Source of the DNA: Oryzias latipes | Taxonomy: Eukaryota > Chordata > Actinopteri > Beloniformes > Adrianichthyidae | Reading direction: 5' to 3' | DNA: 64,000 bases | Assembly (NCBI RefSeq): GCF_002234675.1 | Contig: NC_019866.2 | Location: 14,227,261 to 14,291,260 of the forward strand | In this document: piece after piece, positions 15,628 to 25,600 of the stretch | How the letters are laid out: each line of letters begins with the position of its first letter | Numbering within the stretch: position 1 is the first letter of the stretch | Made by a program: the position numbers and the translations under genes | The notes under the pieces: generated by a model | Database searches by the model: none | Told to the model about the DNA's origin: nothing | Seen by the model: the letters and a program-made list of their open reading frames with translations, nothing else

Positions 15628-17460
15628 ATGGAGAAGTTTTTAAAACGAAAAAATGAAGTACAAAGTTATGCCAGTCCCTCTTCAAAGGCGAAATTTATAC
15701 GAAAATACAACCCAGATTTGATCAATTTCGGCTTTGTGAACGGAGGCAGTGAGGCAGAGCCCAGAGCCCAGTGTGTTGAGTGTGGGCTGACATTATCCAA
15801 TGAAGCACTAAAACCGTCAAAATTAAAGCGCCATCTGGAAACCAAACATCCGAAGCTCATTGGAAAGCCAGTGGATTATTTCAAAAGAAAGGATGATGGG
15901 CTTCAGATGCAGAGGAGGTCTATCGTGTCACTGACTGGCGACGCTAAGTGTGCGTTAAAGGCCAGCTACCTCGTAGCCAGACGTGTGGCGCAGAGTAAGA
16001 AAGCGTTCACCATAGCGGAGGAACTGGTTCTGCCTGCCGCTGTGGACATGTGCCGTGAGATGATCGGTGAGGCTGCAGCAAAGAAGCTCAAGACCATCCC
16101 GCTGTCGAATGACATTGTGAGTCACCGTATTGCTGACATAGCCTCAGACATTGAGCAGCAGCTTCTGGAGAGAATAAGAAAGAGCCCCTTTTTCTCTTTG
16201 CAGCTGGACGAGTCGACTGACGTCACGAATGCTGCGCTGCTGTTGGTTTTTGTTCGCTACCGGTGGGATAGCTCTTTGCAAGAAGACATTCTGTTTTGTG
16301 GAGAACTTCCAACTCGAGCTACAGCTGAGGAATGTTTCCGCTGCATGGATAACTACTTCACTGAGAATGGCCTTGACTGGCAGAACTGTGTTGGAGTGTG
16401 CAGTGATGGCGCAGCATCAATGACTGGCAGGCATCGCGGTGTTATCAAGCAGATACTTGATCTTGCGCCAGAAGCTAAATGGACCCATTGTTTTCTCCAC
16501 CGTGAAAACCTTGCAAAAAAAATGTCACCGGAGTTCCATGAGGTGATGGATGTCACTGTGAAAACCATCAACTTTATTAAAAGTAATGCTGTGAACTCCA
16601 GATGTTTTGCTCAACTTTGTGAGGGCATGGAAGCAGATCATGTCCAGCTGCTCTACCATAGTGAGGTGAGATGGCTCTCAAGAGGGCTTGTTCTCACACG
16701 GATCTTTGAGCTTAGGAATGAAATTTTCTCCTTTCTCACTGATAAGAAATCTCCTCTTGCACATCATTACACCAACGCCACATTCATAGCTAAACTTGCC
16801 TACCTCTCTGACATTTTTTCACTTCTGAACCAGCTGAACATCTCACTTCAAGGGAGAAATAGCAACATATTTTTTGTTGCAGACAAAGTTCAAGCTTTCC
16901 AGAAAAAACTTTCTTTGTGGAGTAAGAGGGCCCATGAAGAGAGACTGGACATGTTTCCACTTTTGTCTGACATTTTGGAAAGCTCACCTCAGGTGAAGAT
17001 CAGTCATTCAGTCTCTCAGCATCTCTCACATCTGGCAAATAAATTTGCTGAATACTTTCCTGAGGATCCCAGGGAGGGACACATGTGGGTTGTGGACCCA
17101 TTTTCAGTTGATCCCACTGAAAATGATGTTGCTTTGCCCTCACATCTGGAATCACAGCTTCTGGAAGTTTCCACTGACAGCACTTTAAAAGGGCAGTGGG
17201 GCAAACTGGACCTAGGTTCCTTCTGGATTGTGGTCTCAAAGGAGTACCCACTTCTAGCACTGAGGGCTTTTAAAGTCCTTCTTCCTTTTACAACCACATA
17301 CCTGTGTGAATCAGGATTCTCAACTGTGGCCACAACTAAGACCAAGGCTCGCAGCAGACTCAGAGCATCACTGGAGGCTACCCTTAGAGTGAGCCTTTCC
17401 CCCATTCCACCCAGACTGGATTTGATCATGTCTAAGAGACAGGCCCAAGTCTCGCATTAA
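15628..17460 (+). CDS. hAT-family transposase with BED zinc finger, intact
   Basis: A 610-aa ORF. The first ATG is at 15628 (MEKFLKRKNE); the frame extends only to a GTG at 15604, so the ATG is preferred. Residues about 40-80 form a BED-type zinc finger (CVECGLTLS … LKRHLETKHP). The central RNase-H-like core has LQLDESTDVT near residue 195 and VCSDGAASMTGRHRG near 260, with candidate acidic catalytic residues. WLSRGLVLTRIFEL follows, and the C-terminus has the hAT dimerisation motif (LPFTTTYLCESGFSTVA). No stop or frameshift is seen, so the protein may be functional. Such enzymes excise and reinsert hAT elements in the nucleus. Relatives have been domesticated as ZBED/FAM200 genes, but the TSD and TIRs here show a transposon rather than a host gene. 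Confidence 0.93.
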   Translation: MEKFLKRKNEVQSYASPSSKAKFIRKYNPDLINFGFVNGGSEAEPRAQCVECGLTLSNEALKPSKLKRHLETKHPKLIGKPVDYFKRKDDGLQMQRRSIVSLTGDAKCALKASYLVARRVAQSKKAFTIAEELVLPAAVDMCREMIGEAAAKKLKTIPLSNDIVSHRIADIASDIEQQLLERIRKSPFFSLQLDESTDVTNAALLLVFVRYRWDSSLQEDILFCGELPTRATAEECFRCMDNYFTENGLDWQNCVGVCSDGAASMTGRHRGVIKQILDLAPEAKWTHCFLHRENLAKKMSPEFHEVMDVTVKTINFIKSNAVNSRCFAQLCEGMEADHVQLLYHSEVRWLSRGLVLTRIFELRNEIFSFLTDKKSPLAHHYTNATFIAKLAYLSDIFSLLNQLNISLQGRNSNIFFVADKVQAFQKKLSLWSKRAHEERLDMFPLLSDILESSPQVKISHSVSQHLSHLANKFAEYFPEDPREGHMWVVDPFSVDPTENDVALPSHLESQLLEVSTDSTLKGQWGKLDLGSFWIVVSKEYPLLALRAFKVLLPFTTTYLCESGFSTVATTKTKARSRLRASLEATLRVSLSPIPPRLDLIMSKRQAQVSH

Positions 17461-17995
17461 GAGGTTAACATGAAATGTGATTTGTAGCATGTTAAAAAAC
17501 AGACTGTTGTGGCTGTTGTTAATTTGTCACAGATTTGGAGAGAAACATATGGTAAAAAAGTTAAGACCACTAATTTGTCAAGTTCATCAGCATTTTGTAA
17601 GGTAATATTTTAATTAGAACTTTATTTAAGCGTCATTTACAGTTTATTTAATTTCAAAATTATTTTCAAGTGTGCTTGCTTTATTACCACACAATTTTAT
17701 TTATCAAAATGCCTCATAAATGTTTTTGGAATTCTAATTTGTGCTAAGCATGACAACTGTGGTTTACCTGTTCAGTGTGAAAATAAATGTCTTTGAGATG
17801 ATCATATTGTAGCATTTTTTCCCACAAGAGTTTACTTTAATAAACCATAAAATGACTTGATTTAATTATTAAACACAAATCGAACGAGATGTAGATCAAT
17901 TTACATTAACATGTTATTTGAATGGGCCTTGAATCACGTTGTATGGGGAAAATTGGGCCCCAGTGTCAAAAAGGTTAAGCAACTCTGGTCTAGAC

Positions 17996-18260
17996 ACCCC
18001 CGTGATTACGCAGAACCCATACATACAGATAATCCAGCCCCCAGGCTGAAGAATGTCTGGCACTGATCCTTGCCCATCAAAAACCTGTCTGAAACATTTC
18101 TGATGCTTTGTAAAACATTTATTAAAGAACATTGCAATATTTCTCAACATAAAGAGGTTTTTTTTGTATTCACAGCAATTGACTGTTGTGTACTTTATAA
18201 TGCACTTTAGGAGTGTCACTTTGTCACTCTGGCCCAGTGCGTCCTCCTTCATCAGTTAAG
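17996..18260. repeat. dispersed repeat, right part after the hAT insertion
   Basis: Continues the repeat broken at 14101. ACCCCCGTGATTACGCAGAA through TTTATTAAAGAAC matches 63859-64000. Beyond this, 18140-18640 shows no recognised coding. Confidence 0.7.
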
Positions 18261-18650
18261 TGCGAGAGGTCCTGCACGATTTGAGTGTCGGGTACGGCGC
18301 GTCTTGCAGGGGAAGCATATCTTGGCACAACACCAGTTTCATCCATCATTCATTCATCTTGATCATAGCTATCCTCCACGATCATCTTCAATCAGGATAT
18401 TTTCCAGCTGCTTCTGAGTCCGCTGATGTCATTTCTCCATGCAGGGGCTCAAACTTTGGTTATAGGTGGAACCAACTCTTGGAGGCCAATGTGCCCGCGT
18501 GCTCTTCATCTCCACCCCCGCTTCCTCAGAAAAAAATCTTGCAGCACCTTCCTCGGATGCAAGAGTCTCATATAAGCATCTTGAGTTTTCTGAGCTTTTG
18601 TGGTGAACTGGAGTCACATGAATGAAAACAAATCTGCGAATGCATAACAC

Positions 18651-18946
18651 TGTTATGATCAGAGTGGAGCAGGGGGCGTGGCTGACCTTTCCCCTGGTGC
18701 TTCTCTACATTGCACACCTGATTCTCATCTCATCACCATGTCTTTAAAAGCCTGCACCTTTCTCTTTCTCCCTGCCAGATGATTACTATTCAGTAGCTCT
18801 TAGCATCTGTCCTGTATATCTGTCTAGCTTGGTGAATTCAGCATCCTGTTTTTGTTTTGTTTAGTTTTTGTTCCTAAGGAATAAATTTGTCAACCTGCCT
18901 TCGGGCTTCAGTCTCTGCTTTGGAATCCTTCCTCTCAACCCTAACA
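18651..18946 (+). mobile_element. probable solo LTR
   Basis: Begins TGTTATGATC and ends CCCTAACA, with AATAAA near 18879. Flanking 5-mers aacac and gacac match at four of five bases. Composition resembles fish Gypsy LTRs. No internal region is present. Confidence 0.55.
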
Positions 18947-19111
18947 GACACCATGAATATGGAAATGTGAACAAGCGGTGTTTGTGATTTGGATTGTTCA
19001 CTCTATTAGGTGAGATATCACATTTTCCAAACATGGCCAACCAATATAAAAAACGGTAATGATCTTAAAGTACTCACACCAATTTAAAAAAATGTCTTTT
19101 TCCCCTGTAAG

Positions 19112-19602
19112 TATTTCAAGGATCTCCACTGGTGATTAAAGGCGATGCAGAGTGGGTTCTAGCTGGAGTTGCAGGTTTCCAACACACCTGTGGACCTCTT
19201 AAAGTCTACGCCGAGGTGTCCCGGTACCAGAGATGGATCAGTGAATCTATCGCTGGCATGGAACCACACTTTGTTACTTTTGATCCCCCAGGTTTTGACA
19301 TGGACAAGAACTTTATTTGTATAAAATCAGAACTTTTGACCACACCTGTTCCCATTTCTACGACCACTGGTGACACCATATTTAGTGGTGGTGACAACGT
19401 GATCACTTCACTCACTTCCTTTTTCTGTCTGCTCCTGTTCTGTTTTTCCACGGTGTTGTTGGCGCCAGTGGAATGTGAAGGTATATTTCTAAAAGGTGGC
19501 AGATTTTTTCTTTCGAGGCTTTTCTTTGTGGAATCCTATTTTGCTCAAAGACCTACTGGTTACATAAAACATGTTGAATTAAAAGTATTTCACATGGTAT
19601 AG
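19112..19602 (+). pseudogene. orphan last exon of the serine-protease-homolog family (copy A)
   Basis: Encodes a region parallel to the last exon of copy B: FQGSPLVIKGDAEWVLAGVA, then SRYQRWI, FVTFDPPG and TIFSGGDNVI before a hydrophobic stretch (SFFCLLLFCFSTVLLA). The catalytic-serine motif GDSGGP is missing here too. No partner exons 1-5 lie upstream, where hAT and LTR insertions sit instead. The stretch from the best acceptor (after CCCCTGTAAG) to the conserved Pro is 14 bases, not the 15 needed to continue a phase-0 exon 5, so the exon is offset by one base. The tail also runs about 35 residues longer than in B. Most likely a decayed partial duplicate. Confidence 0.7.
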
Positions 19603-19689
19603 TGATTTTACTGGCCTTTACTTTTTGTGCTCCTATTTTAGTTGAAAATTTCCTTTTCATAACTTTGTGGGTAAAAGAAACAATTGAAG

Positions 19690-20420
19690 TACACTCACTC
19701 GAGACTTTATCAGGCACATGTCCTGTTGCTCGGTAATGCAAATTTCTAATCAACCAATAACAGGGCAGAAACTCAATGCATTTAGACATGTAGACATCGT
19801 CAAGACAATCTGCTGTAGTTCAAACCAAGCATCAGAATGAGAAATAAAGGCATTGAAGTGACTTTGAACACGGCATGGTTGTCGGTGCCACCTAGGCTGG
19901 TGTGATTATTTCAGAAACTGCTGATCTGCTCAGATTTTCATCCACAACCATAAAAAAAAGTTCTTGTGGGTGGAAAGGCCTTGTTGATGCAAGAGGTTAA
20001 AGGAGAATGGCCAGACTGGTTCCAGTTGATGCAAAGGCCACAGCAACCCAAATAACCACTGGTTACAACAGAAGTCTGCAGAAGACCATCTCTGAACGCA
20101 CAATATGTCCAAACTTGAGGCAGATGGGCCACAAATGCAGAAGACCACACCAGGCTACACTCCTGTCAGCTAAGAACAGGAAACCCACAGGCTTACCAAA
20201 ATTGGAAAATTGAAAAAAGGTTGCCTGGTCTGTTGAGTCTCCATTTCTGCTGCTACATTCTAAAGGTAGGGTCAGAATTTGGTGTCAACAACATGAAAGC
20301 ATGGATCCATCCTGCTTTATATCAGTGGTTCAGGCTGCTGGTGGTTTAATTGTGAGGAGGACATTTTCTTGGAACTCTGTGGGCTCCAAGATATTTAAAC
20401 TCCTCCCCCTGTGGAGGACT
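19690..20420 (+). mobile_element. decayed Tc1-like transposon fragment
   Basis: The nucleotide text follows the widespread vertebrate Tc1-like element, including a run at 19990 around GAATGGCCAGACTGGTTCCA. A translated piece, HESMDPSCFISVVQAAGG (20283-20336), matches the conserved Tc1 transposase segment ahead of its VMVWG motif. Several stops and deletions show it is dead. Confidence 0.75.
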
Positions 20421-20616
20421 TTAAATATAAGTGGTACGGTGATATCTGGGCTAGTTTTCTTTTTTTTAACTTTTAAAATGATGTCAAATGGATATTTTTA
20501 TTCAAATCTATGTCTTGTTTTTTTTTTAGACAAAATAATATTTAAAAAAAAGGCATTAGGGTTTGTCCTTTAGGTTTTGCCTGTAGAGCTAACTTTGGTT
20601 TCATTACTGTATGCTG

Positions 20617-21184
20617 TGTCGTGATAGTCCAGGATGAGATAATACGTGGAAGCGTTCTGGCAACTGATGGTGGAAAATGAGACAACTCTTAGGGATGATG
20701 GTGGAGTGCGAGTCCCGGAGGAAGAGGTAATGAGAACTGAGGTCCAGACGGTGAGTAAGGTCTTCCCCTTTCTGTTGTGACGCGTAGCACAAATTTGGAG
20801 ATCCAGCGTTATTAGACTTGAGGGTTGATGGTGCGGCTGCGTGGAGTAGAGTCATGGTGTGGCTGGAGGTCGGGAATTTCAGGCGTAACCAGATGGAGAG
20901 AGTGGATGACTGAACCCAGGTCTTGTGGTGGATAATCCTGTTGACAAGGAGGTAGACGCAAGTACATGAGATAGCGTAGGTCAAGAGCGAATTAAAGTCA
21001 CAAAGTAGCATGAGACCAGGAACTGAACTATAGTGGGGCAATAGTTTGGAGATGAATGCTGGAAAAGATCCATCTTAAATAGCTGGCGAAATGAGGAGGG
21101 GAGTGCCAACAGCTAGGTCCAATCTGGGGAGGATGAGCAGAGAAGGGAGGGGGAAAGGAGAGGACTCCCAGGAGTACCATGACA
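20617..21184 (-). mobile_element. solo LTR with exact 5-bp TSD
   Basis: A 568-bp block beginning TGTCGTGATAG and ending ACCATGACA, flanked by exact tgctg at 20612-20616 and 21185-21189. TG…CA ends plus a 5-bp duplication indicate an LTR left by recombination of a Gypsy/ERV-like element. Orientation is uncertain. Confidence 0.75.
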
Positions 21185-21542
21185 TGCTGAGCCCTATTGG
21201 CTGTACTGATTTGGACTGTGTTTTTGTAATAAGTGGTGATAGGATATTTAATTTGATATTTTTTCCTGTTTTGAACTACTTGTTTTATACACACGTGTTT
21301 GGTAGCAAAATTTCCAGTTTGAAATATTGTTTAGTTCATTGTTGCACTGAAACCTATTGGAACAAATGAGAGATCAAATGAAATAAATAAATGTCTTGAG
21401 TTACAGTCATAACTGACACTTTATATTAATTTTCCTTGGTGCCTGGATTTTCATAGCAAGTAAGTGAATTATTTTCTGTAACATTAATGCAACAGACTGG
21501 TGAGCTGTTCAGGGTGCACACCTCCTTTGCAGAAATATAATT

Positions 21543-22163
21543 AATTAAGATGGAAAAAAGATTAATTGAATTGAAGTAATATGACATTTAGTTAAATAAA
21601 TATGTAAATTTGAGTTGTATAAACAATTATTGAGTTTTATAGACGTAATAAATTAGGTTGAATAAATTTAGCTCAATATTTTGTTCCCAATAGAAGTAAT
21701 TCATTTAAGTTGGCAAAATTGGATACGTTATATAGATATGCGTCACAAGGAAAATGGAAACAAGATCAGTAACTCGTGCGTTTACTTTGTCTGCTCTTTT
21801 TCTACACGCAGAAACTCTTTCTTTTACTGATGATGCAGCCGTGTTACTATTTTGATGGACGGGTAATCTTCATACGCCGTCATTAAAATCTCTGACTCCG
21901 TCTCACTGAAGAACAGCGTTTTCTTTTTTTCTCCACGCGTTTCCATGGTGACTCCAGAAATCGGCTATCTATTGAGAATGTCTTTATGTACCTCCTGTGC
22001 ACGTGCATTAACCCAGGGTTACCAAGTCGAGCGCAATTACGCTAACTCTTATCCGGTCTTTTGGAACCCACATACCCCGAGTAAGAAAGTTCAGGCAGAT
22101 TTCAGCCAGAGTTCAGGCTTAAAGTCAGGCTAGTTTAAACATGCTTCCTGGAATACCCCCCAG
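21543..22163. mobile_element. Harbinger-like non-autonomous element with eroded Myb/SANT segment, copy 1
   Basis: About 80% similar to 30520-31126 in the same orientation and to 24288-24810 inverted. The right end is CTTCCTGGAATACCCCCC. Its minus-strand translation retains parts of a Myb/SANT-like DNA-binding region seen better in the other copies. There is no transposase. Confidence 0.65.
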
Positions 22164-22334
22164 GTAAAACATGTTTGACCTGTTTATTTTCTGGTAAATG
22201 AAAGATCTCAGTTTACTCTGTATGACAATTTCATACTGAGGACAGACCAAAGCAGAGGAACTCTCGTATGTAAAGCCCATATCAATCACTGTGCAGCTTT
22301 TGAACTTAGGAATCTTGAAACACAGGAATCTTTA

Positions 22335-22505
22335 TCGAATCAACCTTTATTTATATAACACTTTTACAACAACACATGTCACTCAAAGTGCTGTGCATAA
22401 AATACAATAAAATGTAAAAACAAGTGGACAAGACAAACAGTGCCGAAGCCCCCCCCCCCCCCCAAACACAAACACACACACACACGTACACACATACACA
22501 TACGC
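22335..22505. repeat. LINE-tail-like sequence plus poly(C) and (CA)n
   Basis: CAACCTTTATTTATATAACA and TGTCACTCAAAGTGCTGTGC are typical of fish L2-type 3' ends in reverse orientation. A run of 17 C at 22447-22463 and a CA-rich tract to 22500 follow. Confidence 0.55.
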
Positions 22506-22604
22506 ACACCATGATTAAAAAAAGTGATAAAATGATGGAATGTACAGAACTTGTACTGGCTTGTAGTGAGACTGTAGTTCGCTTTGCCTAATAAGTGTCA
22601 AACT

Positions 22605-22673
22605 GTGGGTGGAGTTCTGAAGAACTCCAGCATTTTAAGTCTGAGACTTTGTGGAAAAACGATCGTGTTGAAG
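22605..22673 (+). promoter_or_regulatory. conserved 5' flank of protease-homolog copy B
   Basis: GTGGGTGGAGTTCTGAAGAA followed by CATTTTAAGT lies just before the ATG. Copy C has ATGGGTGGAGCTAAGCTGAA and ATATTTAAAG at the same spacing. The shared GGGTGGAG box and AT-rich box suggest a common core promoter. Confidence 0.4.
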
Positions 22674-25600
22674 ATGGCTCTCCAGCAGTTTGTGTGCAGA
22701 TTCACTCTGATGACCCTTTTGCTTTTCTTAGGTAAGAAAATATGACCTAATAATATTTCTTAGATGTAATAGTAAATTTAGTATTTTAAATATAATTAAA
22801 AGCAATAGAGTACTAGTATCAAGTTAACATTTACTTAGTCCAATAAAAGTTTTGAAATAGGTCCTGTGTCAATGTGATGTGTTTGTTACCTTAAAACAAA
22901 ACTCGCTGAATTGATTTATTTCTGATACCAAGAAAATATTTTAACATTCAAAATTCAGTCATGCAGTTCTCTAAAACAAGAAGAGCCACATGAGGCAGTT
23001 GAAAATTTTGGTGAGATTTTCACATGGTAATTTATCTTAACATTTTAACTGGAAGAAGGCTCTGTGGGAGACTCCTGAAAGCCTGGAGGGATTCGATGTA
23101 GAAATCCCTCTCAATTTTTTTTTCACATAACGAATGGAAAAAGTGGCCAAAGAGAGGCATGTGGTTTGATTGCTGACTCTCTAGCCAAGCCTATAAGTAA
23201 AATCCAGTTAATGGGTACAGTTTACAGATTATTTACTTTTTGGCTCTAATCCAACAATCTCACTTATCGCTTATCATAATAGCTTATCATAAAAACATAA
23301 AAACATAAACATTTGTTTAAAGTTAAATAATGCTTTAAGCAAATGTTGATGTGCTGAGCTTGAATTCGTGCCAGTTTTCTCTTCCGATTCACAATAAGCC
23401 ATTTAGAATTTATAAATGTGATATATAAATGACTAAAATTTGTCTTTTAGACCCAATCCTCACATCATTCTTGCCCCTTGTGCTATCCTAGGCACTTTAA
23501 CATTGGGAGTTGGGTCATCTAGACCCACTAGACAGTGCGCTGAACCTTTTTTCTTCAATGATTTGTGATCTTCACTGGTTTGCATGGATTACATGAAATC
23601 TTTCCACCTTTATCCACCTTTTTCATAGTCGGAATAACACGTCAAAGTAAGGGTGGGGTCATCTAAGATAGCACAAGGGTTAAAACGGCAGCGGTGAGGC
23701 CTCTTCCGAAGAAGAGTAGATCAGATACAACAACTTTAGTAATTAAAAACCAGTATCCAATTTACCATTTTAAAATAAAATGATAGAAAAAACAGTTTTG
23801 ATTTAATTTAATTAGTTTTTAAATAAAAATAACCCCTAAAGTATCAGTCTGGTTTTAGGACAAACCACGAGTCTCTATTTTAACAGAGACTTGTTAAAAT
23901 AGGAAATGATGTTAGATGTGAAAAATAGCCCTTTGGCTAACTCTGGCATATTGACAGAAATGTTTATTAATATGCGCTGTCCCCCCTATTCAAATAAATG
24001 ATTCTCATGTAACCTGGAGTCTCAGAAACTCTTGGTCCTGGTATTACTGGATATGAGCGCAGCATTTGACACAGTAGACCACAGTATTTTACTCAACAGG
24101 CTGAGAGGTGTAGGCGTCTCTACTGTTCTGAAATAATTTTATTCCTATTTAAAAAATAGAAGATTTTATGTGAGAATAGATACATACTCCTCAAAGGTCG
24201 TTGAAATCAATTGTGGGGTCAACCAAGGTTCAATTTTAGGCCCACTACTTTTTAATCTGTATATGCTGCCACTTAGGGACATCATCAGAGGAGTATTCCA
24301 GGAAGTATACTTCCTGGAAACTACCCTGACTTTAAGCCTGAATTCTGGCTGAAATCCACCTGAACTTGCTTACTCTGAGTATGTCGGTTCCAAAAGACCA
24401 GATATGAGTTGGCGTAATTACGCTCGACTTGGTAACAGCAAGTACAAAAAGACATTCTCAATGGATCGCCGCATGGAGAAAAAAAGAGACCGCTATATTT
24501 AGTAAGACGGAGTCTGAGATTTTAATGACGGCATATGAAGATTATACATCCATCAAAAAATTAGTTTTTAGAGTTTCTGCTTGTAGTAGAAGAACAGAGA
24601 AAGTGAACGCACAAGTTTCTATCTGATTTCTATTTTCATTGTGGCACCTATATATATAACTTATCCAACTTAAATGGATTAATTTATTTGGTGACAAGTA
24701 ATTGAGTTAAATTTTTCATTACATCTACCCAACTCAATATTCTTTTACAACTCAAATGTACATATTTATCTAACTAAATGTCATATTACTCCAATAATAA
24801 TTTTCCATCTTAATTTGTGGTAATTCTTTAACTACTATTCTCATTTTTCTAGCTAAACAATAAATGAAACAAAATGGATTTGCAATACGGATCACTGGTT
24901 TTTGTAAATCATTTCTTGGACTTAGACATTGCCTTACTTAGGACCAGGGCTGCTAAATAAACTCATCATCCTCTCTCTTCCTCTCACTCGTGGTGCAGAA
25001 AGAAATTAAACATAACTGGACAAAATAACTACACCATACACAGTAAAAAAGCTACAACGAAACACATTTGGACAAAAAACCCACACTTAAACCCAACTCT
25101 ATCCAGACAGGCAATGGGAATGGTATCCCGGAATTCAATGTGGTGCCGATCTAGCAGCAGCACCAAAGTTAAACCTACTTACCGTAATTACCGGACTATA
25201 AGCCGCTACTTCAGTGACGCGGCTAATTTATGGATTTTATTGGCGGCCGCCGTGTATGTATTTTCAGACACAGTGAATGGTTTGAATTCTCTAACACCAA
25301 ACACAAGTCATTTATTTTTCAACACACCTCTAAGCAGCCAAACAGCATGGACCTCACTTCAGGTCTTAGACACTTCAGTCATGGTTCAACAAAACGAAAC
25401 ACGCATGCCCAGTCGCATCCCAGAATCCTTTGGTGCCATTAGACCCAACGTGCACGTGATCGCCGTTACAATATGATGAAGCTTTCAAGTTAAAAGCAAT
25501 CGTTAAAAGCAGCGTGAAAAAATCCACCATCACCAACGGGTTTGGAAAAGCCGGTCAGCTGCGTGACGGAGAGAACAGCGCATGGAGTGAATTTACCTCT

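Larger units (their letters stand above)
14110..17987 (+). mobile_element. autonomous hAT transposon with perfect 8-bp TSD
   Basis: The 8-bp duplication gtctagac lies at 14102-14109 and 17988-17995. Left terminus is CAGGGATTCTTAACC and the right, reversed, is CAGAGTTGCTTAACC. The element encodes an intact BED-finger/hAT transposase (15628-17460) and also carries a nested non-autonomous hAT (14475-15382). Without the nest it is close to 3 kb, a normal hAT size. The insertion interrupts the dispersed repeat at 13945 and 17996. Confidence 0.95.
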
